Shown: positions 52,580 through 63,963 of the stretch, one piece after another | Position numbering within the stretch: the first letter of the stretch is position 1 | Layout of the letters: every line of letters starts with the position of its first letter | Assembly: GCA_009377525.1 (NCBI GenBank) | Contig: WHTW01000002.1 | Span: 62,001-126,000, forward strand | Length of the DNA stretch: 64,000 bases | Origin: Rhodospirillales bacterium | GTDB lineage: Bacteria; Pseudomonadota; Alphaproteobacteria; Reyranellales; Reyranellaceae | Direction of reading: 5' to 3' | Program-made: the position numbers and the translations under genes | The notes under the pieces: generated by a model | What the model saw: only the letters and a program-made list of their open reading frames with translations | Databases searched by the model: none | What the model was told of the DNA's origin: nothing

Positions 52580-53095
52580 ATGAGATCGTTCCTGCTCGAC
52601 GCCCTGCGCAAGGGCAAAGCCACGATCAAGCCGCCCGCTCCGGGCACGGACGCGCTCGAGGAGATCGCGCGGGCGCTGGGCGAGCGCGCCCGCCAGCGGC
52701 TCGGCCGGTCGCTCGCCATCCGCGAGATCGATGCCGGTTCGTGCAACGGCTGCGAGCTCGAGATCCATGCCGTCAACAACCCGGTCTACGATGTCGAGCG
52801 CTTCGGCCTGAAGTTCGTGGCCTCGCCGCGCCATGCCGACGTGCTGCTGGTCACCGGGCCGGTCACCTGGAACATGCGCGAGGCGCTGCTGCGCACCTAC
52901 AACGCGACACCGGAGCCCAAATGGGTCGTGGCGCTGGGCGACTGCGCCACCAATTGCGGCGTCTTCGCGGGCTCTCCCGCCGTGGTCGGACCGCTGGCCG
53001 ACGTCCTGCCGGTCGACCTGCATGTGCTGGGTTGTCCGCCGCCGCCGATCGAGATCGTGAAGGCGCTGCTGGCCTTGATGGAGACGCAGGCCTGA
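52580..53095 (+). CDS. hydrogenase-4 small-subunit-like protein (HyfI/NuoB-type)
   Basis: Encodes 171 residues from ATG 52580. The ligands for one [4Fe-4S] cluster are intact: Cys55 and Cys58 in GSCNGCELEIHAV, Cys122 in LGDCATNCG and Cys152 in GCPPPP. Unlike its large-subunit partner, it therefore keeps an electron-transfer centre. It is the last gene of the cluster. There is no HyfA/HyfH ferredoxin-type gene, no formate dehydrogenase and no maturation protease gene nearby. Confidence 0.92.
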   Translation: MRSFLLDALRKGKATIKPPAPGTDALEEIARALGERARQRLGRSLAIREIDAGSCNGCELEIHAVNNPVYDVERFGLKFVASPRHADVLLVTGPVTWNMREALLRTYNATPEPKWVVALGDCATNCGVFAGSPAVVGPLADVLPVDLHVLGCPPPPIEIVKALLALMETQA

Positions 53096-53118
53096 CTGGC
53101 ATGGTTCCCGCCAGAGTG

Positions 53119-53233
53119 GAATCCGATCAGATGGAACCGCGTGCGGTTCCATCTGATCGGATTCGCGCGCACCGGCGATGTTTGTTTCACAGGGCACAAT
53201 CCGTCCTGCTGATTCCAGCTGGACGGATTGTGC
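53119..53233 (+). repeat. two-hairpin repeat, copy 1
   Basis: Hairpin 1 has perfect 22-bp arms (53119-53140 and 53143-53164) containing GATGGAACCGC. A spacer GCGCGCACCGGCGATGTTTG follows. Hairpin 2 has arms starting GCACAATCCGTCC (53194-53206) and GGACGGATTGTGC (53221-53233). The element follows the HyfI-like gene. The second full copy is at 56698-56812. Confidence 0.85.
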
Positions 53234-53273
53234 TCCAAGCCTGTTGGCCGCGTATAGTTGGCACGCAAGGACC

Positions 53274-54278
53274 ATGGGAACACAACCGCCGAAGCTGCTG
53301 CTTTCTGTCTACGCCTTGCGCACCTGGGGTGCGCGCATCGAGGCGGCCTGCGATGGGCTGTCGTTCGTGACCGCGGAGGAGGCCCTGGCCGCCGACGGCC
53401 CCTCGGCGATCGACATCGCCTTCATGACCCGCGAGGTCACCGGCAAGTCGAGCAAGGACAATCCGACGCCGGAGCTGCGCGGCTTCGAGACCGTCCTGCG
53501 CAAGTCGCCCGGGCTGCGCTGGCTGCAGATCCATCCGGCCGGCGCCGAGCGGCCGATCTATCGCGAGCTGCGCGACCGTGGCGTGAAGGTGACCACGGCC
53601 TCGGGCGCCACGGCGGTGACGGTGTCGCACAGCGTGCTGAGGGCGCTGATCTCACTGAATCGCCGGTTCCCGTTGTTGGCGGACGCCCAACGGCGCCATG
53701 CCTGGGAGCCGCGCCTCGGCGAGCGCTCGCCACGCGACCTCAAGGGCCAGTGCGCCGTGATCGTGGGCCTGGGCCCGATCGGGCTAAACATCGCCTCGCA
53801 CCTGAAGATGCTGGGCATGAGTGTGATCGGCGCCCGCCGCAGTGCGGAGCCTGTCGAACCGTGCGACCGGACCATCGCCTACGACCGCCTGCTCGATGTC
53901 CTGCCCCAAGCGGACTGGCTGATCCTGTGCTGCCCGGCATCGCCAGTGACGCGCGGCATCGCCAACGCGGCGGCCTTCGCGGCGATGCCCATGGGCTCGC
54001 ACTTCATCAACGTCTCGCGCGGCGAGATCGCGGTCGAGAAGGCTGTGATCGAGGCGCTGCAGAGCGGCCGGCTGGCCGGCGCCTATCTCGACGTGTTCGA
54101 GCGCGAGCCGCTCGATCCGGCGTCGCCGTTGTGGGACATGCCCAACGTGCTGGTCTCGCCCCACACGGCCAGCCATTCGCTGGGCCAGAACGAGGCGATC
54201 TTCGACATCTTCCTCGACAACCTCGCGCGCTTCCGCGAAGGGCGGAAGCTGCGCAACGACGTCGACGATCTTTCCTGA
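53274..54278 (+). CDS. D-2-hydroxyacid dehydrogenase family protein
   Basis: Encodes 334 residues from ATG 53274; upstream in-frame starts run into the repeat. NAD(P) motif VGLGPIGLNIASHL, catalytic Arg in NVSRGEIAV, Glu in DVFEREPLD, His in VSPHTASHS. It is only a distant relative of the dehydrogenase at 24267. The substrate is unknown. Confidence 0.85.
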   Translation: MGTQPPKLLLSVYALRTWGARIEAACDGLSFVTAEEALAADGPSAIDIAFMTREVTGKSSKDNPTPELRGFETVLRKSPGLRWLQIHPAGAERPIYRELRDRGVKVTTASGATAVTVSHSVLRALISLNRRFPLLADAQRRHAWEPRLGERSPRDLKGQCAVIVGLGPIGLNIASHLKMLGMSVIGARRSAEPVEPCDRTIAYDRLLDVLPQADWLILCCPASPVTRGIANAAAFAAMPMGSHFINVSRGEIAVEKAVIEALQSGRLAGAYLDVFEREPLDPASPLWDMPNVLVSPHTASHSLGQNEAIFDIFLDNLARFREGRKLRNDVDDLS

Positions 54279-54304
54279 CGACCTTGGCGTGATCGTGCGA
54301 CCAG

Positions 54305-55156
54305 CTAGCTCCTGGCAGCCAGGCTCTTGAACAAGGCGTCGCTACGGTCGTCGGCCGGGAAGAAGCACTCTATGCGCACTTCCTGCAGGGTGATGTCCTG
54401 CGGCGTGCCAAGCGTGGCGATCGTGCTGAACACCGACAGCGCCTTGCCGCCCACCAGATAGTCGATCGTCAGCACCGGCGGCGGCCGCTCCTCGAAGCGC
54501 AGCTTGCGGAACGAGGCCGGCACGTCGGGAAAGCCCATGATCTCCTCGATGAAGGCCAGCGCCTTGGGCTCGCCGCCATCGGCCAGGATCTCGGCATAGG
54601 TCGTCGACACGAGATAGCGCGCGACTTCCTCCCAGTTCGAGATCTTGGCGCGCAGCGCCTTGGGATCGAGCAGCCAGCGCAGCAGGTTGGGCGGCTTGCC
54701 CGGCGGCGGCGGCGGCGGCGGACCCTCGAACAGGAACACCGTGAAGGCGTTGGCCGCATCGTTGGCCTGCAGCAGGTTCCACAGCCGGTCGATCACCACG
54801 GCAGGATAGGGTTCCTGCTGCTTCAGCATGTGGTCGATCGCCTTGCGCACCGGCAGGAGCTCCGGCGCGGCGAGATTGCTTTCGCGATAGGCCGGCGCAA
54901 AGCCCGCGGCCAGCAGCAGGGCGTTGCGCTGGCGCAGGGGCACGTCGAGCGCGGTGCTGAGCTGCACCACCATCTCGCGGCTGGGCCGGGCGCGGCCCGA
55001 CTCGAGAAAGCTGACATGGCGCTGCGAGACGCCCGACTGCAGGGCGAGCGCGAGCTGGCTGGCGCCACGGCGCCGGCGCCAGGTGCGCAGCATGGGTCCG
55101 AACATGTCGGGTTGGGGAAGGGCGGGCGAAGCCGCTGCAGGGGATGTGCGCATCAT
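54305..55156 (-). CDS. XRE-family regulator with MmyB-like ligand-binding domain
   Basis: Encodes 283 residues. The helix-turn-helix is LRTWRRRRGASQLALALQSG and VSQRHVSFLESGRARPSREM (about 24-62). The C-terminal MmyB-type domain (YPAVVIDRLWNLLQANDAAN...EILADGG...VLTIDYLVGGKALSVFSTIATLGT) usually binds a fatty-acid-like or other hydrophobic ligand. A run of seven prolines lies near residue 150. The gene is divergent from the small membrane protein at 55281, its likely target. Confidence 0.85.
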   Translation of the reverse strand: MMRTSPAAASPALPQPDMFGPMLRTWRRRRGASQLALALQSGVSQRHVSFLESGRARPSREMVVQLSTALDVPLRQRNALLLAAGFAPAYRESNLAAPELLPVRKAIDHMLKQQEPYPAVVIDRLWNLLQANDAANAFTVFLFEGPPPPPPPGKPPNLLRWLLDPKALRAKISNWEEVARYLVSTTYAEILADGGEPKALAFIEEIMGFPDVPASFRKLRFEERPPPVLTIDYLVGGKALSVFSTIATLGTPQDITLQEVRIECFFPADDRSDALFKSLAARS

Positions 55157-55280
55157 GGGTCGGAAGATAGCACCGGACCGACGGTCCGCCGATTACCTGG
55201 GGCGTAATTGCTGCAAGGGCGGCCCAATGCGACCTCTGGCGCGCCCCTTCAAGCCTTCGGGGCAACTCAAGGAGGACGTC

Positions 55281-55700
55281 ATGAACGCTTCAACCGACCG
55301 CCTGCTGCGCCGCACCCTGTGGGGCAACGCCGTCTTTTCCGTCGCCTCGGGCGCTGTGCTGGCCGCCTTCGCCGGGCCGTTCGCCAAGATAGCGGCGCAC
55401 GGCCCCGTCGCGCTGATGGGCCTCGACCTGGCGATCGTCTTCGAACTGCTGGGCATCGGCGTGATCGCCTTCGGCGCGCTGTGCGCCTGGGTTGCTTCAC
55501 GTGAAACGCTGCCGCAGGCCTGGGCCCGCGCAATCTTCGCCGCCGATATCGCCTGGGTGGCCGGCAGCGGACTGGTGCTGGCATTGCCTGCGACATGGAC
55601 CATGGCCGGCGTCATCGGCATCGTGGTGGTGGCGCTGATCGTGGCCGATCTCGCCATCCTGGAGTATCTCGGCCTGCGCCGGCTGGGTGCCGCGAGCTAG
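55281..55700 (+). CDS. small four-helix membrane protein of unknown function
   Basis: Encodes 139 residues from ATG 55281 with GGAGG five bases upstream. Four hydrophobic helices at about 14-35, 43-68, 82-103 and 107-130. No catalytic motif is visible. It is divergent from the MmyB-type regulator, and this pairing suggests a regulated membrane protein. Confidence 0.7.
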   Translation: MNASTDRLLRRTLWGNAVFSVASGAVLAAFAGPFAKIAAHGPVALMGLDLAIVFELLGIGVIAFGALCAWVASRETLPQAWARAIFAADIAWVAGSGLVLALPATWTMAGVIGIVVVALIVADLAILEYLGLRRLGAAS

Positions 55701-55708
55701 CTGACCGC

Positions 55709-55802
55709 CATCCCGAGCGGAGCGCCTGCCCTGAACGAAGTCGAAGGGAGGGACTTTTTGCGGCACCGGAAAGGTCCCTCGCCTTCGGCTCGGGATGACA
55801 AC
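55709..55802 (+). repeat. CCCGAGCG / CTCGGGATGAC palindromic repeat
   Basis: The element runs from CCATCCCGAGCGGAGCG through GAAGTCGAAGGGAGGGA to TCCCTCGCCTTCGGCTCGGG and ATGAC. The ends pair (CATCCCGAGC with GCTCGGGATG) and the inner parts pair (AGGGA with TCCCT). Elements of this type are common between genes in alphaproteobacteria. Confidence 0.65.
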
Positions 55803-55851
55803 CGGACCTGCATCCGGCAATTGTGATTGTGAGTTCCAGAGGACACCGACC

Positions 55852-56247
55852 ATGGACAAGCTTCAGCTCCTGAACGACCACCCGCTGCCCTTCGCCAAGG
55901 TCCTGGGCCTGAAGTTTGTCGCCGCGAGCGAGACGGGCGTGAAGGCCGAGATGGTGGTCAAGCCCGAGCTCTGCACGCGGCCCGACATACTGCACGGTGG
56001 CGCGGTGATGGCCTTCGCCGACACGCTGGGCGCCGCCGCCACCGTGCTCAACCTGCCGGAAGGCAAGGGCACCACGACGATCGAGAGCAAGACCAACTTC
56101 GTCGGGCCCGCGCCGGTCGGCGTGACCGTGATCGGCGAGACCACGCCGATCCATCGCGGCCGGCGCACCATGGTGTGGCAGACGCGCATCACGACAGCTG
56201 AAGGCAAGCTGGTCGCGGTGGTGATGCAGACCCAGATGGTGCTGTGA
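55852..56247 (+). CDS. PaaI-type hotdog-fold thioesterase
   Basis: Encodes 131 residues from ATG 55852. The hotdog signature is RPDILHGGAVMAFADTLGAA, followed by GKGTTTIESKTNFVGPAPVG. It should hydrolyse acyl- or aryl-CoA thioesters in the cytoplasm. The substrate is unknown. Confidence 0.9.
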   Translation: MDKLQLLNDHPLPFAKVLGLKFVAASETGVKAEMVVKPELCTRPDILHGGAVMAFADTLGAAATVLNLPEGKGTTTIESKTNFVGPAPVGVTVIGETTPIHRGRRTMVWQTRITTAEGKLVAVVMQTQMVL

Positions 56248-56693
56248 TTTCAGGAATACTGGCGGAGCTTGATCGTCAGCACCGACGCGCGCCAGCATCG
56301 CCACGGCACAGACCACGGCGCAGAGCGCCGCCCAGAAACGGGCTTTCTCGAGAGCCGGGCTTGCGTAGGCACCGATGATCTCGAGGGCGGTGCAGACGCC
56401 CACCCCGATCGCGACGGCCAGGAACACCAGCTTGGCGTCGCGCGAGATCATCACCACCGGCCGTGCCGGACGCCGATCATCATCCCGCGCACGACGCCGA
56501 TGACGAGGCCGATGGCCGCGGCGGCGGCGAAAGCCCAGCGCGGCTGTCCAGCGCCGATCTGGATCAGGAACAAGCCGGCCGCCACGAACAGCGCGGCCGC
56601 GCCGGGCGCGAACAGGCCCGATTGCGAGACATGGGCCCGCGCAGCTCACGAGCGACGAGATAGATGGTGGCCGCCGCGCCCAGTGCCAGCTAG
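56248..56693 (-). pseudogene. multiply frameshifted membrane protein
   Basis: On the minus strand, pieces of one membrane protein appear in different frames. One frame begins GAAATIYLVARELRG; another gives FAPGAAALFVAAGLFLIQIG followed by AFAAAAAIGLVIGVVRGMMI; the next has MISRDAKLVFLAVAIGVG then FWAALCAVVCAVAMLA; a last frame ends SVLTIKLRQYS and a stop just beside the thioesterase stop. At least three indels would be needed to join them (near 56635, 56465 and 56290). Either the gene is decayed or the sequence has errors here. The remaining gap to 56876 holds the two-hairpin repeat and no gene. Confidence 0.55.
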
Positions 56694-56697
56694 AGCG

Positions 56698-56812
56698 GTT
56701 TCCGTTTGGATGGAACCGCACGCGGTTCCATCCAAACGGAAACGCGCGCTACGGTGATGTTCGTTGCAGGAGGCACATTCCGTCCGGCTGATTCCAGCCG
56801 GACGGAATGTGC
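56698..56812 (+). repeat. two-hairpin repeat, copy 2
   Basis: Hairpin 1 has perfect 22-bp arms (56698-56719, 56722-56743) containing GGATGGAACCGC. The spacer GCGCGCTACGGTGATGTTCG is like copy 1. Hairpin 2 has perfect 18-bp arms (56773-56790, 56795-56812) with loop ATTC. Several arm positions differ from copy 1, yet pairing is kept on both sides. Confidence 0.88.
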
Positions 56813-56876
56813 TCCAGCAGCAGGTGGACGAGGGACAGATTGTGCACCATCCCGGGAGCTCGACCGGCTCGGGAAC

Positions 56877-59922
<3,046 letters not shown>

Positions 59923-61140
59923 TCAGGCCGCCGCGATCGAGCCGTCGGCCACGCGCAGCACCTGCGCGCGGCCGGCGAGTGGCGCGAAGAGTCCGGCATC
60001 GGTGCCTGTCATCCAGCACTGGACGGAGAGCGCCACCACCTCGTCGAACAGCGCCGCGCGACGCTCGGCGTCGAGATGGGCGGCGATCTCGTCGAGCAGC
60101 AGCAACGGTGCGCGGCCGCGCGACAGCGCCACCAGGCGGGCATGGGCGAGCGCGATCGACACCAGGACCGCCTTCTGCTGGCCGGTCGAGCCTTCGGCTG
60201 CCGGCAGGTCGAGATCGAGATGGCGCACCGCAAGGTCGCTGCGATGCGGCCCACAGGATGTGGTGCCAGCCTCGGCATCCCGCAAGCGGCTGGCGGCGAG
60301 CTCGCCACGCAACCGATCCTCGGCGTCGAGCGCCGCCATGGTGGCGACCCAGCCGTCGATCTCGCCGGCCATGGCCAGCGCCGCCCGCGGGAATGGGCCG
60401 ATGCCCAGCCGCGCCGCGGCGTCGAGGCGATGGACGGTGTCGGCGCGCGCCGCGGCCAGGGCCACGCCGTGGCGGGCCATGGTGTCCTCGAGCGCGGTGA
60501 ACCAGTGCGGATCTCGGCTGCCACTCTTGTCCCGATCTGCCAGCAGGCGGGCGCGCTGGCGCAGCGCGTTCTCGTAGGCGGCCACGTCGCCGGCATGCTC
60601 GGGATGCAGCGCCGTGACCAGCCGGTCGAGGAAGCGCCGCCGTTCACCCGGCCCGTCGAGGAACAGCCGGTCGAGCTGCGGCGTCAGCCAGACGGCCGCG
60701 ACGTGCAGGCCAAGCGCCGTCTGGCTCTGGGCCGGCTGGCCGTCGATGCGCACGGCGCGCCGCGGCAGGCTGCTCTCGTTCTTGGCCGGTTCCAGGCCGG
60801 TGCCGATGGCGAGCCGGCCCTCCGGCGTGTCCAGCGTGGCGGCGACTGCCCAGGTAGTGGCGTCCGGCTCGCCGGCGCGTGAGCGGCGGGCGACCTCATC
60901 CAGGCGGGCGCGGCGCAGGCCGCGGCCGGGCGCCAGGAAGGAGAGCGCCTCCAGGAGGTTGGTCTTGCCCGCGCCATTGGCGCCCACCAGGACGATGGGT
61001 TCGGGGCCGCAATCGAGGCGGAGCTGACGGTAGTTGCGGAAATCAGTCAGCCGAAGCTGGCGCACAGCCAATACAGCCGGCGCTGCGCCGGTTGCGGCGT
61101 CGGGGGAATAGGCAAGTGCGCTGATCGGCGGCGCCGTCAT
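59923..61140 (-). CDS. recF: DNA replication and repair protein RecF
   Basis: Encodes 405 residues from ATG 61140, overlapping the dnaN stop. ATPase motifs: Walker A VLVGANGAGKTNLLEALSFL, the signature GSTGQQKAVLVSIALAHARL and Walker B LLLLDEIAAHLDAERR. RecF loads RecA at gaps with RecOR. About 25 extra residues precede the usual start of the fold (VRQLRLTDFRNYRQL). Confidence 0.95.
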   Translation of the reverse strand: MTAPPISALAYSPDAATGAAPAVLAVRQLRLTDFRNYRQLRLDCGPEPIVLVGANGAGKTNLLEALSFLAPGRGLRRARLDEVARRSRAGEPDATTWAVAATLDTPEGRLAIGTGLEPAKNESSLPRRAVRIDGQPAQSQTALGLHVAAVWLTPQLDRLFLDGPGERRRFLDRLVTALHPEHAGDVAAYENALRQRARLLADRDKSGSRDPHWFTALEDTMARHGVALAAARADTVHRLDAAARLGIGPFPRAALAMAGEIDGWVATMAALDAEDRLRGELAASRLRDAEAGTTSCGPHRSDLAVRHLDLDLPAAEGSTGQQKAVLVSIALAHARLVALSRGRAPLLLLDEIAAHLDAERRAALFDEVVALSVQCWMTGTDAGLFAPLAGRAQVLRVADGSIAAA

Positions 61141-62255
61141 ACCCGCATCGGCATGAGGACGTACAACGCACTCTCGTCGGCGCCGTCGCGCACCAGGGTG
61201 GGCGAGCCGGCATCGGCCATCAGGAAGCGGGCCTCCGAGCCTGCGATCTGCTCGGTGATGTCGAGCAGGTAGCGCGAGTTGAAGCCGATCTCGAGCGCGG
61301 CGGCCTTGTACTCGACCTCGATCTCCTCGGTCGCGCTGCCGGCGTCGGGGCTGGTGGCCGAGAGCGTGACCACCCCCTTGGCGACCGCGAGCTTGATGGC
61401 GCGCGACTTCTCGGTCGAGATGGTCGAGACGCGGTCGACGGCGTGGGCGAACTCCTTGCACGGCACGTTCAGGACCTTGTCGTTGCCGGTCGGGATGACA
61501 CGCTCGTAGTCGGGGAAGGTGCCATCGATCAGCTTGCTGACCAGGGTCACCCCGCCCGAGGCGAAGCGGATGCGGGTGTCGCTGAGCTCGATGTCCACCG
61601 AGCCGTCGCTCTCGTCCAGGAGCTTGCGGACCTCGCCCACCGTCTTGCGCGGCACGATCACGCCCGGGATCTCCGAGGCGCCCTTGGGCAGCGGCACCTC
61701 GACCCGGGCCAGGCGGTGGCCGTCGGTCGCCACGCCGCGCAGGACGGCGGTGCCGCCCACGGTGGCGGCATGGAAGTAGATGCCGTTCAGGTAATACCGC
61801 GTCTCCTCGTTGGAGATGGCGAAGCGGGTGCGGTCGATGATGCCCTTGAGGTCGGTCGCCGGCAGCTGGAAGCGGTGCGGCAGGTCGCCCTCGGCCATGG
61901 CCGGGAAGTCGGCCGGCGGCAGGCACTGCAGGGTGAAGCGCGACCGGCCGGCCCGGATCGCCAGGCTGTTGCCGTCGGAGGCGCTCTCGAGCTCGACCTG
62001 GGCGCCGTCCGGCAATTTGCGCACGATCTCGTACAGCGTATGCGCCGGCGCCGTGGTCGAGCCGGTCTTGGCGGCCGTCGCCTCGACCTGCTCGGTGATG
62101 GCGAGGTCCATGTCGGTGGCGGCGAGGCTCAATCGCCCCTTCTGCGCCGTGATCAGGACGTTGGAGAGAATGGGGATCGTGTTGCGCCGCTCGACCACAC
62201 TCTGGACATGGGCCAGCGCCTTCAAGAGGGCTGCCCGTTCGATCGTCAGTTTCAT
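61137..62255 (-). CDS. dnaN: DNA polymerase III sliding clamp, beta subunit
   Basis: Encodes 372 residues from ATG 62255 (MKLTIERAALLKALAHVQSV). The three-domain clamp is complete; the last residues, ESALYVLMPMRV, form the hydrophobic partner-binding pocket end. A promoter-like extended -10 lies upstream, so dnaN-recF-gyrB may be transcribed apart from dnaA, which has its own terminator. Confidence 0.97.
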   Translation of the reverse strand: MKLTIERAALLKALAHVQSVVERRNTIPILSNVLITAQKGRLSLAATDMDLAITEQVEATAAKTGSTTAPAHTLYEIVRKLPDGAQVELESASDGNSLAIRAGRSRFTLQCLPPADFPAMAEGDLPHRFQLPATDLKGIIDRTRFAISNEETRYYLNGIYFHAATVGGTAVLRGVATDGHRLARVEVPLPKGASEIPGVIVPRKTVGEVRKLLDESDGSVDIELSDTRIRFASGGVTLVSKLIDGTFPDYERVIPTGNDKVLNVPCKEFAHAVDRVSTISTEKSRAIKLAVAKGVVTLSATSPDAGSATEEIEVEYKAAALEIGFNSRYLLDITEQIAGSEARFLMADAGSPTLVRDGADESALYVLMPMRV

Positions 62256-62342
62256 GGTTTGGTCGCTATAACGAGGGGCCAAAAAAGCGGTTTAGACACC
62301 CCGTTTCGCGGGCCTGAAACGCCCATTGCGGAACGGTTGCAG

Positions 62343-62351
62343 ACTATAGCA
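62343..62351 (-). promoter_or_regulatory. extended -10 element upstream of dnaN
   Basis: On the minus strand the site reads TGCTATAGT, an extended -10 with one mismatch to TATAAT. No good -35 is spaced correctly (TTGCTT is 20 bases away), which is tolerated by extended -10 promoters. It lies about 90 bases before the dnaN start. Confidence 0.4.
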
Positions 62352-62418
62352 CGACGGGCCTTGGCGGGAAGCAAATTCGCTCGGAATTTGAGGCTCTTAA
62401 GGCCCTGAGGCCAAAGCA

Positions 62419-62444
62419 AAACGGGGCCCTCTCGGGCCCCGTTT
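62419..62444 (-). terminator. Rho-independent terminator after dnaA
   Basis: A perfect 11-bp stem, AAACGGGGCCC with GGGCCCCGTTT, and loop GAGA on the transcribed strand are followed by TTTTGC in the dnaA direction. Confidence 0.85.
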
Positions 62445-62466
62445 CACATCTCTCCCCGGGAGTTGC

Positions 62467-63963
62467 CTAGCCCTGCAACTGGCGCTTGAGCAACTCGACG
62501 TCTTCTGCAATCGACAGATCGGAGATCTTGAGCTCCTCGATCTTGCGGACGGCATGCATGACCGTGGTGTGGTCGCGGTTGCCGAAGCGCTTGCCGATCT
62601 GCGGCAGGCTCAACGTCGTGAGCTGCTTGGCGAGATACATCGCGACCTGCCTGGGCCGCGCCACCGCGCGCGCGCGCCGGGGCGAGCTCATCTCGGCGAG
62701 CTTGATGTTGTAGTGCGCCGCCACGCGCTGCTGGATCTCGTCGACCGTCACCTTGCGGTCGGCCTGGCGCAGCAGGTCGTGCAGGACATCCTGGGCCATC
62801 TCGACGGTGATCTCGCGGCCGATCAGCTGGCCGTGGGCGACGACGCGGTTCAGCGCGCCTTCGAGCTCGCGGATGTTGGTGCTGATCTTGTGCGCCAGGA
62901 ACTCCAGCACCGCGACCGGCAACGGCACCCGCGCACTCTCCGCCTTGGTCTGCAGGATCGAGAGGCGCAGCTCATAGGTCGAGGAGTGGATGTCCGCCAC
63001 CAGGCCGCTGCCCAGCCGCGAGCGCATGCGCTCCTCGATGTCCTGCAGCTCGCTCGGCGGCTTCTCCGAGCTGAGCACGATCTGCTTGTTTTGCTCAACC
63101 AGGGAATTAAAGGTGAAGAAGAACTCGTCCTGGCTGGCTTCCTTGCCGCAGATGAACTGGACGTCGTCGACCATCAGCACGTCGACGTTGCGGAACAGCT
63201 CCTTGAACTGGCCGGTGTTCTTGGTGCGCAGCGCCTGGATGAAGCGGTTCACGAAGCTCTCGGCCGTGAGGTAGAGCACGCGCTGCTTGGGGTCGCGCTC
63301 GCGGATGGCGTGCCAGATGGCATGCATCAGGTGGGTCTTGCCGAGCCCGACGCCGCCGAAAATGTAGAGCGGGTTGCGTTCGGGCAGGGGCCGGTCCTGC
63401 TCGGCGATGTTGCGCGCGGCGGCATAGGCGAACTCGTTGGGCTTGCCGACCACGAAGTTGGCGAAGGTGTAGCGCGCCTCGGGGCCCTGGAAGCCCTCCT
63501 CGCCGCCGCGGCCGATCGCCGGCCCCAGGCGCGGCATCGCCGACGACTGGTAGTTCTGCGGCGAGGTCGGTACCGGCGGCATGGCGATGATGTCGTTGGC
63601 CCGGCGCGGCGCCGGCGGCGGCACGAGGTTGACCTCGACGCTGCTCACCTCGCCGTGCACGGCCTGCCAGTAGGCCAGCACCCGGTCGCCATAGTGGCGG
63701 GCGACCCAGTCGCGCACGAAGCGTGTCGGGGCATAGAGGCGGAGCTTGCCGGTCTCCAGCTTGCCCAGCTCGACCTCGCCAAACCACGTCTTGAAGGCCT
63801 TGTCGCCGATTTCCTTGCGCAGCCGGTCGCAGACGCGCACCCAATGCGCCTCCAACTCCTTCCGGCCCGCAGCTTCTTCCATTTCGGCCCCCGGCACTGT
63901 CTTTTGTTCGTACGACGCTGCGTTCTTGTTGTTGCCTGTCACCGGCGCTTGAATTCGGTTCAT
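62467..63963 (-). CDS. dnaA: chromosomal replication initiator protein DnaA
   Basis: Encodes 498 residues from ATG 63963; an in-frame GTG at 63999 on the window edge would add 12. Domain I (about 37-110) is followed by a short linker. The AAA+ domain has Walker A YIFGGVGLGKTHLMHAI and Walker B VLMVDDVQFI. The C-terminal DNA-binding domain carries GKRFGNRDHTTVMHAVRKIE. DnaA unwinds oriC. I see no cluster of DnaA boxes nearby. Confidence 0.97.
   Translation of the reverse strand: MNRIQAPVTGNNKNAASYEQKTVPGAEMEEAAGRKELEAHWVRVCDRLRKEIGDKAFKTWFGEVELGKLETGKLRLYAPTRFVRDWVARHYGDRVLAYWQAVHGEVSSVEVNLVPPPAPRRANDIIAMPPVPTSPQNYQSSAMPRLGPAIGRGGEEGFQGPEARYTFANFVVGKPNEFAYAAARNIAEQDRPLPERNPLYIFGGVGLGKTHLMHAIWHAIRERDPKQRVLYLTAESFVNRFIQALRTKNTGQFKELFRNVDVLMVDDVQFICGKEASQDEFFFTFNSLVEQNKQIVLSSEKPPSELQDIEERMRSRLGSGLVADIHSSTYELRLSILQTKAESARVPLPVAVLEFLAHKISTNIRELEGALNRVVAHGQLIGREITVEMAQDVLHDLLRQADRKVTVDEIQQRVAAHYNIKLAEMSSPRRARAVARPRQVAMYLAKQLTTLSLPQIGKRFGNRDHTTVMHAVRKIEELKISDLSIAEDVELLKRQLQG

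Noticed and set aside
62256-62466. Replication origin between dnaN and dnaA
   Set aside because: No TTATCCACA-type DnaA boxes seen. The gap holds a terminator and a promoter, and alphaproteobacterial origins are often located elsewhere.
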